Positions 28,193 through 38,500 of a stretch of DNA of 64,000 bases are shown here, piece by piece. Positions within the stretch are counted from its first letter, which is position 1; each line of letters begins with the position of its first letter. A program made the position numbers and the translations under genes. The notes under the pieces were generated by a model. That model searched no databases. It was not told the DNA's origin and was given only the letters and a program-made list of their open reading frames with translations. Source of the stretch: Chitinophaga sp. (GTDB taxonomy: Bacteria; Bacteroidota; Bacteroidia; Chitinophagales; Chitinophagaceae); assembly GCF_017745275.1 (NCBI RefSeq), contig NZ_JAGHZS010000012.1, positions 62,001 to 126,000 on the forward strand. Direction: 5' to 3'.

Positions 28193-28738
28193 TTAGACAA
28201 GTAATGTAAAGAGGTGGGTAAGACGGGTACGAAGATGCTGTACCGCTTTCCCCAGTTGGTTTTGAACTGTTTTTTGGGAGATGTTCAGGTGGATGGCAAT
28301 ATCCCGGGTATTCATTTTTTCCTCATAGTACAGGTGAAAAATTTCCCGGCGTTTTTCGGGCATGGTGTTAATCCAGGCATGTATGACCTGCTGGGTTTCT
28401 TTTGCGGCTAATGCATTGTCGGCAGCATAGGGAGAGGTGGCAATTTTCTCGAATAATTCCATGAAAGCAGGACCGGTGGCTTGTTTGGCTACCAGTTTAT
28501 ATACCTGGTAGTGAACCGCCATATGAAGATAGCCACTGACATTGTCGATATTTAATTCATTTTTCCGGCGCCAAAGGTCAGCAAAGATGTCTTGTAATAA
28601 ATCCCGGCATTGTTCCCTGTTGCGTAAACGCTTGTAAGCCGCATTGTACATAGATTCCCAATAACGGTGGTATAGCTCCTCAAAAGCGGAGACATCATCG
28701 TTCCTGATCAATAACAGCAATTCCAGGTCACTCAGCAT
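28193..28738 (-). CDS. ECF RNA polymerase sigma factor (Bacteroidota FecR-linked type)
   Basis: A 181-residue ECF sigma-70 factor. Region 2 spans about 15-85 (DVSAFEELYHRYWESMY, ADLWRRKNEL) and region 4 about 120-175 (WINTMPEKRREIFHLYYEEK, then a helix-turn-helix ISQKTVQNQLGKAVQHLR). It is the first gene of the sigma-FecR-SusC-SusD locus and should direct transcription of susC and the genes after it. No promoter of its own could be assigned with confidence. Confidence 0.94.
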   Translation of the reverse strand: MLSDLELLLLIRNDDVSAFEELYHRYWESMYNAAYKRLRNREQCRDLLQDIFADLWRRKNELNIDNVSGYLHMAVHYQVYKLVAKQATGPAFMELFEKIATSPYAADNALAAKETQQVIHAWINTMPEKRREIFHLYYEEKMNTRDIAIHLNISQKTVQNQLGKAVQHLRTRLTHLFTLLV

Positions 28739-28909
28739 GATAAAATGATAACATCGAAATTATTCGGCACTCGCTAATCTAAGATGTGGTTGGTTCCGAA
28801 ATATAAGAAGGAATATAAGATTTTCAAAATGAACCGGTAAATAGTGTTTACCGGTTGGGAAGAAGAAAGAAATCCATTCGGATTTATAAATAGCTGAAAA
28901 TCAAAAAGT

Positions 28910-28990
28910 GCGGATGAAGGGACTCGAACCCCCATGCCTCGCGGCACCAGATCCTAAGTCTGGCATGTCTACCAATTTCATCACATCCGC
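28910..28990 (-). tRNA. tRNA-Leu (UAG)
   Basis: An 81-base class II tRNA. The acceptor ends GCGGATG/CATCCGC pair, the anticodon stem CCAGA/TCTGG encloses the loop CTTAGGA with anticodon TAG, the variable arm forms TGCC-GCGA-GGCA, and the T loop has TTCGAGT. The 3' CCA is not encoded. It reads CUA codons, with wobble to other CUN codons. Confidence 0.95.
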
Positions 28991-29159
28991 AAAAAAAGTA
29001 AGATCTTTCCCTTGTGAACCGGATTTTGCCGGAGGCTAAAATAGCTCTTTATTTAGCTCAAAAAGGATTGCAAAGGTATCGTTTTTTGCGAATTAACAAA
29101 ATCATTTATAAGAGAACTTCTGCCCCGATTTTAAAAATAATTAGAATTAGCTGCTTAAA

Positions 29160-30419
29160 TTGGAGATCAATTATTCTATAAGTCTATCTGATGCTATGGC
29201 TAAAACCTTTTTTGAAGAACTAAACAGTGCAGGCGCTACCGGTGTAGCCTACAAAAATATCAACCTTAAAAAGGCCGCCCTGGCCTATTTTGCGAATTCT
29301 GGCAATGCCACTATTGCAGATCTGTGTAAAGAACTGAACCTGAGTACACCCAAAGTCACGAACCTGGTGAACGACCTGATCACCGATGGCCTGGTGATGG
29401 ACTACGGTAAAATCGAGTCTACCGGCGGCCGTAAGCCCAACTTATATGGGCTGGTACCGGATTCTGCTTTTTTTATCGGGGTAGATGTAAAACAGGACCA
29501 TCTCAACCTGGGCCTGTCTGATCTGCATAAAAACCTGGTGACTACCGTAGAAGGCCTGCCCTATGAACTGGATAACACAGAAACTTCCCTGGAGCAGTTA
29601 TGCCAGTTGATCAACAATTTTATTAACGGGCTTTCTGTACCGAAGGAAAAAATTCTCGGGATAGGTATCAATATCGCCGGGCGTATCAACTACGCTACCG
29701 GCTACAACTACAGCCTGTTTTACTTTGATGATAAACCCCTCAGCGAGGTGATTGCTACCAAGGTAGGTATCAGGGTATTCCTGGAGAACGACTCCCGGGC
29801 CATGGCCTACGGGGAGTTTTGTTCCGACCTGGTAAATGGAGAACGTAATGTATTATTCCTCAACCTCGACTACGGCATTGGGATGGGCGTGTTGATAAAC
29901 GGAGAGCTGTACTACGGGAAGTCCGGCTACAGCGGGGAAGTGGGCCATATCCCGATGTTTGATAATGAAATTATTTGCCACTGCGGGAAAAAAGGATGCC
30001 TCGAAACAGCGGCTTCCGGATGGGCCCTGGTAAACATGTTCCGCGAGAAGCTGGCTGCGGGTTCCTCTTCCATGCTGTCACGTACACATCAGTCGCCCGA
30101 TGATATTCACCTGCACGATATTATTGAAGCCGCTAACAATGATGATATGCTGGCCATTGAACTGATTGCCAGGGTGGGAGAAAACCTGGGCAGGGGCGTG
30201 GCTTTGCTGATGAATATCTTCAACCCCGAACTGGTGATCCTGGGCGGAGCGCTGGCGGCTACACAGGATCATATCCGCCTGCCTATAAAGAGCGCCATGA
30301 AGAAGTATTCCCTGAGCCTGGTGAGCAACGACTCCAAATTGAAAATGTCCAGTCTGGGTGAGCGCGCCGGTATTATCGGTGCCTGCCTGCTGGTTAGAAA
30401 TAAAGTATTGATAAGTTAA
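29160..30419 (+). CDS. ROK-family transcriptional regulator
   Basis: A 419-residue ROK protein of the NagC/Mlc type. An N-terminal winged helix-turn-helix spans about 30-95 (ATIADLCKELNLSTPKVTNLV). The sugar-binding ROK domain follows, with ATP-like phosphate loop IGVDVKQDHL, ENDSRAMAYGE, GEVGHIPM and the zinc cluster CHCGKKGCLET. It probably represses sugar catabolism or uptake genes in response to a sugar or sugar phosphate. The frame starts at TTG 29160; an ATG at 29196 (MAKTFFEEL) is an equally plausible start. Its distance from the Sus-like locus is only 0.4 kb, so it could regulate it, but it reads away from it. Confidence 0.9.
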   Translation: MEINYSISLSDAMAKTFFEELNSAGATGVAYKNINLKKAALAYFANSGNATIADLCKELNLSTPKVTNLVNDLITDGLVMDYGKIESTGGRKPNLYGLVPDSAFFIGVDVKQDHLNLGLSDLHKNLVTTVEGLPYELDNTETSLEQLCQLINNFINGLSVPKEKILGIGINIAGRINYATGYNYSLFYFDDKPLSEVIATKVGIRVFLENDSRAMAYGEFCSDLVNGERNVLFLNLDYGIGMGVLINGELYYGKSGYSGEVGHIPMFDNEIICHCGKKGCLETAASGWALVNMFREKLAAGSSSMLSRTHQSPDDIHLHDIIEAANNDDMLAIELIARVGENLGRGVALLMNIFNPELVILGGALAATQDHIRLPIKSAMKKYSLSLVSNDSKLKMSSLGERAGIIGACLLVRNKVLIS

Positions 30420-30492
30420 TTTGAGGAAGGTGTGTTTTCAGTAACTTTATATACTACCTGAATTCCATTTTCTTATCCAAAAAAGATTTGTT

Positions 30493-30915
30493 ATGTCGAA
30501 CACACTAACGTCCTACCTCATTTTTAACAACAACTGCCGCGAAGCCATGAACTTTTATCATGGGGTGCTGGGCGGCGACCTCAAAGTAATGACTATGGCG
30601 GATTCTCCAATGAAAGACCAGGTGCCTCCCGGAGCAGAGAATTTAGTGATGCATGCTTTTTTACAAGCCGACGGATTTGCCATTATGGCGTCTGATGGGA
30701 TGGTAGGAGCGCCTCCGGTAAATGGTGATTCCGTACAACTGGCGCTGGGTGTAAATTCTACTGAAGATGCAGATAGCATCTTTGGTAAGCTGGCTGCCGG
30801 TGGCTCTATTCAAATGCCTATCCAGGAAACGTTCTGGGCGCATCGTTACGGGCAACTGACTGATAAATTCGGCATCCACTGGATGGTGAGCTATAATAAG
30901 CCAATGCCGATGTAG
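30493..30915 (+). CDS. VOC-family protein, PhnB-like
   Basis: A 140-residue glyoxalase/bleomycin-resistance-fold protein of the PhnB subgroup. Signatures are FNNNCREAMNFYHGVLGG at the N-terminus and AHRYGQLTDKFGIHWMVSY near the end. Members bind metal but many have no known reaction. It is cytoplasmic. The TAG stop overlaps the first bases of heptad element D. Confidence 0.88.
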   Translation: MSNTLTSYLIFNNNCREAMNFYHGVLGGDLKVMTMADSPMKDQVPPGAENLVMHAFLQADGFAIMASDGMVGAPPVNGDSVQLALGVNSTEDADSIFGKLAAGGSIQMPIQETFWAHRYGQLTDKFGIHWMVSYNKPMPM

Positions 30916-31005
30916 CAGATAGCTTTTAGCTTTTAGTAAAATGCAGCGAAGATGATCATATGTTGGTCTTCGCTGCATTTTACTAAAAGCTAATGACTAA
31001 AAGCT
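30914..31005. repeat. Heptad-phased hairpin element D
   Basis: The left arm starts inside the TAG stop of the VOC gene with AGCAGAT, AGCTTTT, AGCTTTT, then AGTAAAATGCAGCGAAGA. Bases 30926-30952 pair perfectly with 30967-30993 (27 bp) around a 14-base loop. Loop and core closely resemble element B (both share CATTT, GCAGCG and TGTTGxTCTTCGCTGC). It lies between convergent genes, 4 bp from the TPR gene's stop. Confidence 0.82.
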
Positions 31006-31009
31006 GTTG

Positions 31010-33298
31010 CTATTTTTTCTTCCTGAAAAAAGAAAATATTCCTCCTCCTCTCAGTTGATTTTTTTTCTCCGCTGCCGGTTGATATCCGGGATCATTTAAC
31101 ACAATCAGGTCTATTAATTTTTTGCAGGATGCGGTATCGCCTTTTCCTTCAAAAGCCAATGCCATGGTATATCGTATGGAGGATGCCTCTGTGTCCCAGG
31201 CCCAGTTATTGGCCGCGTAAATGTTCACGCATTGCATAGCGTAGCTGATACATTCGTCGTACTCTTTTTCTCCCAGCCAGGCTTCTGCCATAAAAGCGTA
31301 TACTCCAAACCGGTAGTTCGGGGAATTGTCGTTGGTATCACCGGTGGCCATGATATCGAGTGTCCGTTGCATATCCGCCAGGGCAGCTTTGTAGCGGCCC
31401 AGCTTCAGTGCTGCTTTACCTCTGAAGTAGTAGATTTTCATTTGTGAGATAACCGGTAATTGCGATATGCCACCAATGGAAATACGGTTGTTTATAGCGC
31501 CAATACAATGTTCATACTGGGCATTATCAAAGTAGAGATACATCAGGTTGAAATAGGCATCGCTGTCGTCCGGCTTCTCTACCAGGTGCGTTTCCAGCGC
31601 CAGTATACGTTCATACAGGTCATCTGCGCTATTGGTCCTGATAAAGGCGCGCCCGGTTTTTATACGGTCAATATTATACGTAATGGTCTGGCGATCGTAT
31701 TCTTCCAGGTCTTCCATGTCGCGGGCAATCCAACTGTTGTATTCCGACAGTATTTTTTCATAGAGATCCAGTGCTTCCGCATGGCGTTCCAGGGAACACA
31801 GGTCATCGATCATGCGTTCGTGAATAGACACATAATACGTAAGCGGCAGGGCGTCTGTAAAGTTCTCCAGGATGGTTTGACGGTCGTCTATGGCTTCTGC
31901 CAGTTTGCCCATGCTGTGATACGCGTCTGCCCTGGATTCCAGCTGCTCCCAGAAAGGCGACATGTTATAGCCGACGGTATGTACATGGGCTGCTTCTACA
32001 TAAATTCCTCCTTCATATAGTGCAATGCCGTAGTTGTTACAACACATGGCAAAATGATGTGGATGTCCGGCGTAAGAAGTGCCTTTATTTTCATACCAGT
32101 AAGCATGATAAATATCGAAGGCCTGTTTATAAAGAAACCGCTTTAATGGCAACGCTAATTGTTTAACGAGGTTGTCTTTTTCAAGTTGAATAATTTCGCT
32201 GAAAATAACACCGGCAGCGTACCAGTCGTACGGCACCGGATGCGTGATCTCCGGCCACTTCTCGGGGAATTGACCATTTACTTTATAGCTGGTGTAATAC
32301 CATCTTACCATGCTGAATGGATAAGGATGGATGGCCATTGATTTTTCATACCAGGGGAGTGCTTCCTGGTAGCTACCAATGTTAAAGAACGCATTGGCGG
32401 TATAGTGATAGAAGTAAGCTTCTTCCGGATATTGGGCAATATATCTTTTACCGGCAGAAATCTGTTCCAGTGTGCCTTCATCATGATCATCCCCGTAGAA
32501 CTGTTGCCAGAATTCGGTGGTGCCTTTGCAGAATTCCCTTGCCAATGCGGCATGGCGTACGCCATCTGCCAGCAGTTGCTGCACGTGCTTCAGCAGGCGT
32601 AACATATCTTCCCGGCTGTTTTCTCCTGAGCTGACCATGACCTGGAGCATGGCGGCGGCAAAGTCGTAGTCGGCCATATCCAGTGCAAACCAGGTGGTTG
32701 ATAGCAACCGGTTGTTATACACCGTGCATTCAAAGGCCTGTTTATAATATTCCAGTGCGGCGGGCCGGTTATCGGTATGATAATACACATCCCCAATGCG
32801 GGTATAGCACTGGAACCTGGCTACGTTGAGCTGTGGCAGGTCGTCTGCGTACAATGATTCATACACCTGCAGGTTCCGGCGCATGTCAGCCAGCGCTTTT
32901 TCTGTTTCATTTTTCAGTACCCATACCTGGAACCGGTATAATAATGCTTTGGTAGTCAATTCTTCATCGCCTATGGCAATCAGGATGTCGCAGTCCCGGA
33001 TGGCTTCGTCTCCCTTATCGGTCATTACGTTGGCGCCCATGTAGGCACGGTGTACCCTGGCTTGTTGATGATTAGGGTCAAGGGTCAGCACCTGGCTGAA
33101 GGCCTCGTAGGCGGCTTCGTACATGGCGGTGACCAGGTCGTTGTTGTCGGTGGCTTTGGCGTTTTCCAGCTGGGACAAGCCCAGTAACTGCCAGCCCCGG
33201 ACTTCGCCGGGATGGTCCTGTAAATATATTTCCAGCTTTGTTATTGCTTCAGTATATGCCTGCTCATTGTACAGCCTTTCCAGTTCGTCTAAATGCAT
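31010..33298 (-). CDS. Tetratricopeptide-repeat protein
   Basis: A 762-residue soluble protein made of TPR helices. Repeats are seen at the N-terminus (YNEQAYTEAITKLEIYLQDHPGE), in the middle (AYFYHYTANAFFNIGSYQEALPWYEKSMAIHP) and near 600-700 (KIYYFRGKAALKLGRYKAALAD). No signal peptide, catalytic motif or membrane segment is visible. The tail is basic and aromatic (FSFFRKKK). TPR proteins mediate protein contacts; the partner is not evident from the neighbours. It is a single-gene unit facing the VOC gene and divergent from the S41-like gene. Confidence 0.85.
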   Translation of the reverse strand: MHLDELERLYNEQAYTEAITKLEIYLQDHPGEVRGWQLLGLSQLENAKATDNNDLVTAMYEAAYEAFSQVLTLDPNHQQARVHRAYMGANVMTDKGDEAIRDCDILIAIGDEELTTKALLYRFQVWVLKNETEKALADMRRNLQVYESLYADDLPQLNVARFQCYTRIGDVYYHTDNRPAALEYYKQAFECTVYNNRLLSTTWFALDMADYDFAAAMLQVMVSSGENSREDMLRLLKHVQQLLADGVRHAALAREFCKGTTEFWQQFYGDDHDEGTLEQISAGKRYIAQYPEEAYFYHYTANAFFNIGSYQEALPWYEKSMAIHPYPFSMVRWYYTSYKVNGQFPEKWPEITHPVPYDWYAAGVIFSEIIQLEKDNLVKQLALPLKRFLYKQAFDIYHAYWYENKGTSYAGHPHHFAMCCNNYGIALYEGGIYVEAAHVHTVGYNMSPFWEQLESRADAYHSMGKLAEAIDDRQTILENFTDALPLTYYVSIHERMIDDLCSLERHAEALDLYEKILSEYNSWIARDMEDLEEYDRQTITYNIDRIKTGRAFIRTNSADDLYERILALETHLVEKPDDSDAYFNLMYLYFDNAQYEHCIGAINNRISIGGISQLPVISQMKIYYFRGKAALKLGRYKAALADMQRTLDIMATGDTNDNSPNYRFGVYAFMAEAWLGEKEYDECISYAMQCVNIYAANNWAWDTEASSIRYTMALAFEGKGDTASCKKLIDLIVLNDPGYQPAAEKKNQLRGGGIFSFFRKKK

Positions 33299-33428
33299 AC
33301 GCGCTTAATTAGGACGTGTAATTTATTAATAAAGGGCCACGATGATAAATAAATTCTGAATAGTTCCGTCCGAAGATTTATATTTAAAGACCATTTTTTA
33401 TCAGCCAGAAACATTCAAATCCTTTGCC

Positions 33429-34817
33429 ATGAAAGCAATAACTGTATTGTTATTACTCCTGTGCAACACCATTGCGTATGCGCAGGAATGCGATTGCAGG
33501 AAGAAATTTGACAGCGTACAGGTCTATCTCAGAAAAAATTATGTAGGATTTATTGACAAAGTCACCCCGGCTTCCCAGCAGGCGTATCTCACTATGGTAG
33601 GTAAACTGCAGTTACAGGCAGCTACTATCAAAGGCGCTACCCATTGCCTGTTGCTGGTGAACCGGTATCTGCGTTTTTTTAAAGATCAGCACCTGGCGCT
33701 CCACATCGGTTATACACCGGTAAAAGAGAAAATTACCCTTCCGCCACCCCAGCTCAGTCAGTTGCAGCAACAGCCCATCACAGCAGTGGCAGGGATTTAC
33801 CAGGCCGATAGCTTGTATAAAATTGCCCTGGTGAAAAACGCACGTGGCCTGCGCAGCTATGCTGCGGTAGTCCTGGAATCTGCAGTGCCAGACTGGCAAC
33901 CCGGTGATGTAATTTTTGAACTCGCCGCCAGCGGAGGAGATAAGTTTGACGTCATCAGCTACCAGCATCACCGTGTGGATTTTGATACAGTAACGATTAA
34001 CAAACAGCGGGATGGCCTGTCGGTTATGGGCTGGCAACGGGCTGGTACCCATCGTCCGGCGCCGTTGCAGGAAGCACCGGCTTTTGAAGATGTACCTGCC
34101 GCTGCTTTCTTTTTCAGGCAGATGAACGACAGCACGGGCTATCTGCGCATCAGTAGTTTCGACGCGGCAGAATACTACCTGGCCGATTCCGTGCTCAATG
34201 CCAACGATGAATATCTCCGGAAAAATACGAACCTGGTTATAGATGTACGGGGCAGCGGCCCGGGGGCAGATAAACTCACCGAGCGTCTCCGCCCGTTACT
34301 GTATACGCAACCTGTACGGATCATAGGAGCCGATTTTTATGCTACTCCCGATAATATCAAGTCGTGGAGCCACCTGCTGGACGAGCAGGCCGGCAAATTG
34401 CCGGAGGAATATGTGGAGCAACTCAGAAACCTGATCCACCAGGGCGATGGCCTGCAAGGTCGCTTAGTCAGCATGGGCCCCGATGAAAACATGATCCTCC
34501 CTTCTCCCTTACCTGTTCCGGCCAAAATTGGAATCATCATTAACGGCCGTAACAGCAGTACAACAGAGCAATTTTTACTCGAAGCCACACAAAGCAAGAA
34601 GGTAAAAGTATTTGGAATGCCATCTATGGGAGCGCTCGATTATGCCAATGTGAATGTGGTAAAGTTCACCGGGCCGGATTTTTCGATTGATTATCCCGTA
34701 ACCCGGTCACGCAGAGTGCCCGCCGGACAAGGCATTGATAACAAAGGGATACAGCCGGAAGTAAAGCTGGATTTCTATCATCCCGGGTGGATGGCATCCG
34801 TTGTGAAAAGTTTATAA
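33429..34817 (+). CDS. S41-family peptidase-like secreted protein
   Basis: A 462-residue exported protein with signal peptide (AITVLLLLLCNTIAYAQ). The C-terminal half has the S41 tail-specific protease fold: TGYLRISSFDAAEYYL, NLVIDVRGSGPGADKL, and the nucleophile region RNSSTTEQ with the expected serine at S377. The lysine that completes the Ser-Lys dyad of CtpA/Prc enzymes is an alanine here (GMPSMGALDY), so activity would need a tricorn-type mechanism or may be lost. No PDZ domain is obvious. A terminator at 34940-34961 follows. Confidence 0.82.
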   Translation: MKAITVLLLLLCNTIAYAQECDCRKKFDSVQVYLRKNYVGFIDKVTPASQQAYLTMVGKLQLQAATIKGATHCLLLVNRYLRFFKDQHLALHIGYTPVKEKITLPPPQLSQLQQQPITAVAGIYQADSLYKIALVKNARGLRSYAAVVLESAVPDWQPGDVIFELAASGGDKFDVISYQHHRVDFDTVTINKQRDGLSVMGWQRAGTHRPAPLQEAPAFEDVPAAAFFFRQMNDSTGYLRISSFDAAEYYLADSVLNANDEYLRKNTNLVIDVRGSGPGADKLTERLRPLLYTQPVRIIGADFYATPDNIKSWSHLLDEQAGKLPEEYVEQLRNLIHQGDGLQGRLVSMGPDENMILPSPLPVPAKIGIIINGRNSSTTEQFLLEATQSKKVKVFGMPSMGALDYANVNVVKFTGPDFSIDYPVTRSRRVPAGQGIDNKGIQPEVKLDFYHPGWMASVVKSL

Positions 34818-34939
34818 TGCTGTAGTCATTAAGGATCGATTAACACTTGACGGCACAATATTATTCACCTTTATAGCAACAAAGCATATGCTCAATGCAT
34901 ATATGAGGGTTTAAAAATAGTAACAATGGTAGAAAAGCT

Positions 34940-34961
34940 GCCTCACAATTCTTTGTGAGGC
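34940..34961. terminator. Bidirectional terminator
   Basis: Arms 34940-34948 and 34953-34961 (GCCTCACAA/TTGTGAGGC) form a 9-bp perfect stem with a tetraloop, flanked by AGAAAAG on the left and TTTTCTTT on the right. It serves the convergent S41-like and receiver genes. Confidence 0.85.
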
Positions 34962-34967
34962 TTTTCT

Positions 34968-35390
34968 TTAAAAATGCTTTTGTTGGAGAATATTAGTGAG
35001 TATATGTGTTAACTCATGCAGACTATTAGGCTTCGTCAGAAAATAAGCTGCGCCCAGCTCCCGGGTTTCTTTCTTATCGGATTCGTGCGAAGAAGTAGTA
35101 TAGATGATAACGGGAATGTGTTTTAAATGATCCAGTTGCTGTATTTCAGCGAGGAATTGTTTCCCATCCACTCTGGGCATGTTCAGGTCCAGGAATATCA
35201 GGTCAGGAATAGGGTGATTGTTTAATTTAATTAATGCATCTTCCCCATTTGTAGCTTCCTGGTAAATAATATCCGGTGCCAGCTCTTTTAATACTTCACC
35301 AAATATCATCCTGTCGTCTATATCATCATCAATTAAAAGTACGGAGGTATATTTACAACTATCAGCCATATCAATTTTGAATAGGGACAA
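34968..35390 (-). CDS. Single-domain response regulator (Rcp1-like)
   Basis: A 140-residue receiver domain without output domain. Acidic pocket LLIDDDIDD, phospho-acceptor in LIFLDLNMPRVDG, threonine pair YTTSS and lysine FLTKPNS are all present, so it should be phosphorylated. The LDLNMPR motif is that of the Rcp1-type receivers that take phosphate from hybrid or phytochrome-like kinases. It is divergent from the large hybrid kinase gene (136 bp between starts). A second ATG at 35369 would remove seven residues. Confidence 0.9.
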   Translation of the reverse strand: MSLFKIDMADSCKYTSVLLIDDDIDDRMIFGEVLKELAPDIIYQEATNGEDALIKLNNHPIPDLIFLDLNMPRVDGKQFLAEIQQLDHLKHIPVIIYTTSSHESDKKETRELGAAYFLTKPNSLHELTHILTNILQQKHF

Positions 35391-35526
35391 ATCTATGATT
35401 TTGTTATTATTTTATTATCATTATAATTCAGTTTTGCTCACCATTTGGAATGAAATGTGCTTGAACCCGGTAAGCAATGCTATGGAGGAATAATAACGGC
35501 ATTTAAAACTAAACAAGCTCAGGCAG

Positions 35527-38500
35527 ATGAAGAAATTTTTTATGCAACTTCCATTGCCCAGGAAGTTGATGCTAATAGCTGTAATACCACTGATTTGTCT
35601 CATCTATTTTGGCGTAGCAGTATTTAATAAACAAACCGCAGATATTGATACCATTGATAACCTGGTCCGCAAAGTCACTACGGCTACGGCTATCATGAAG
35701 GTAGCAGACGAAATACATATGGAGCGCAGAAATAGCGTGAATTATGTAATACAAACCGGTAGCCTGAATGATCTCCTCACACAACGCGCCAAAACAGATC
35801 TTGCCATCGATGCCGTAAAAGGTCGTTTGCTGGCAAGCGACAGCCGTTTCTTCCAGTACTCACTGTTGAATACGCTCCCCAAAAAGCGTAAAGACATCGA
35901 CAATAAAAGTATGCCCCAACGGGAAGTGCTGGATTATTATTCCAATCTTATTTTCCGTTTGAACGACCTGGCCAACACCAATACACCAGATATTCCTGCG
36001 CTGAAAGGATTGCAGCAAGACATGAATGCACAATACCTGCTGGCGCAGATGTCGGCCTACCAGGGCATGATACGCATGGATATCTACTATTTCATGCTGA
36101 AAAAAGAGGTGTGGCCGGACGACTTTGCCCGTATTGAAAACAATACGGATATGTACAACTCTCTCCGGGCAGAACTGGTAGATAAAGCTACTCCACAGGT
36201 AGTGAAAGACTTTCAGAAGATGGAAGCTACCAACGAGTACACCATCACCACCAACTTCATCAACAGTACTATTACTGCCCGTAAAATAGATACCCTCTTC
36301 AATGCCGATTCATGGTGGGATAATTCTTCTCTGGCGGTAGACCAGATCAAGCAATTACAACGCACCGTCATGGATAAGGTGAGCAGGGATGCCAAAGCCA
36401 TTTCGCAGAAGGAAAATGACCTGAAAACCCGCTATCTTGTTGCTCTCGTGCTGATTGTGGTGTTGGTGGTTGCTTTCGTTTCTATCACCATCAAAAGCAT
36501 TACAGATAGCCTGGAACTATTGAGAAACGCGGCCGTTAAAATAGCGAAGGGCATTCCCGGATCTGCTCCCGAAATACATACACGGGACTCCATTGGAAGC
36601 CTTGCCCGTTCTTTTGTCGCAATTGATCAAGCCAGCCAGGAGTTATCTGTTGCGGCAGACAGCATCGGCAAAGGGAATTTTAATATTGATTTGAAGCCCC
36701 GCAGCAACGACGATGTACTGGGACATGCCATCGTACAAATGGCTGCCGATCTCAGGAAATTCCGTTATCTGAACGACCAGAAAATATGGGTGCAAACCGG
36801 GTTGAGCAACATCAGTGAAACCTTGCTGGGAGACAAAGATATGGCCACCCTCAGCCAGGATGCGCTGACTGATATGGTGCGATATACCGGGGCACAAACA
36901 GGAGTATTGTATGTCAGGTATGCGGCAGAATTACATTTGTCTGCCGGTTATGCGCTGTCTACAACGCATCCTGCACCACCCGTTATAGAAGTAGGTAAAA
37001 CCTTGCTGGGCCAGCAGGTATTGGAAAAGAAACCACTTTACCTCGAGAAAGCTCCTAATGATTTCCTGCATATTGCTGGTGGTACCGGCGCTGCACATCC
37101 CGGTTACATATTGATTATTCCATTGGTTCATGCCGGTATCACAGAAGGGGTGATTGAAATAGGTTCTCTTTATCCATTCAATGAAAACGTTATCGACTTT
37201 GCACAACAGGCATCTGTTAATATTGCCGTTGCACTGCAAAGTACCAGGAGCCGCACCCGGCTGCAGGAATTGCTGGAAGAAACGCAGGCGCAGGCAGAAG
37301 AATTGCAGACCCAGCACAGCGAACTGGAAAGCATGAACGTAGAACTGGAATCACAGGCACAGAAGCTGCAGGTATCAGAAGAAGAGCTGAAAGTACAACA
37401 GGAAGAACTGATGCAATCCAACGCAGAACTGGAAGAAAGAAGCCGCCTGCTCGAAGAAAAAAACCAGATCATCGTAGAACGTAACCTGGATATACATAAG
37501 AAAGCAGAAGAGCTGGCACTCAGCACCCGCTATAAATCAGAGTTCCTGGCTAATATGTCGCATGAACTGCGCACGCCGTTGAATTCTATCCTGCTGTTAT
37601 CAAGACTGTTATCTGAAAATCATGACCTTAATCTTAATGGCGATCAGATAGAATATGCGCAGGTAATTAACAGTTCCGGTAAAGGATTGCTCACACTGAT
37701 AGATGAAATACTGGATCTGTCGAAGATAGAATCCGGTAAAATGGAGCTGGAATACGGAGACGTATCCATTGCAGACATATGCTCCAATATGCAGGCGCTA
37801 TTTGAGCCAATGGCCAAAGAGAAAGGGCTGCAACTGGTATTACATACGGCTGCCGGTGTGCCTGCTACGATTGAAACAGACCAGGTACGACTGGAACAGA
37901 TTTTGAAAAACCTGTTGTCAAATGCACTGAAGTTCACCGCGCGGGGTTCAGTGCGACTGGAAGTACAAACAACAGAAACACCGCAGCAGATTCGCTTTGC
38001 GGTAAAAGATACCGGTATAGGTATTCCGGAAGATAAACAACAGGTGATTTTTGAAGCCTTCCAACAGGCCGATGGTTCTACCCGTCGCAAGTATGGCGGC
38101 ACCGGGCTGGGCCTCTCTATTAGCCGGGAACTGGCCAAATTACTGGGTGGAGAACTAAGTGTGACCAGTGTGAGCAATGAAGGCAGTGAATTCTCCATCA
38201 CTATTCCGGTGACCCGCAAAGCAACTACGCCAGCCAGTGATCCTTTCGTACTGCCGTCACCGGTAGTAGAAGCGCCAGGTGGTACATCTGATACACAGCG
38301 TTTCCTGTCGCCTGTTATTCCCGAAGGCGTGTACGATGACCGTGGCCTCATTAAAAAGGGAGAGCCGGTCATCCTCATTGTAGAAGATGACACCCATTTT
38401 GCCAAGGCCTTGCTTGATTTTACACATGCAAGGGGGTATAAAGGGATTGTGGCGGTAAGGGGAGATGAAGCCGCAGAATTGGCGCGTATCTATAAGCCTA

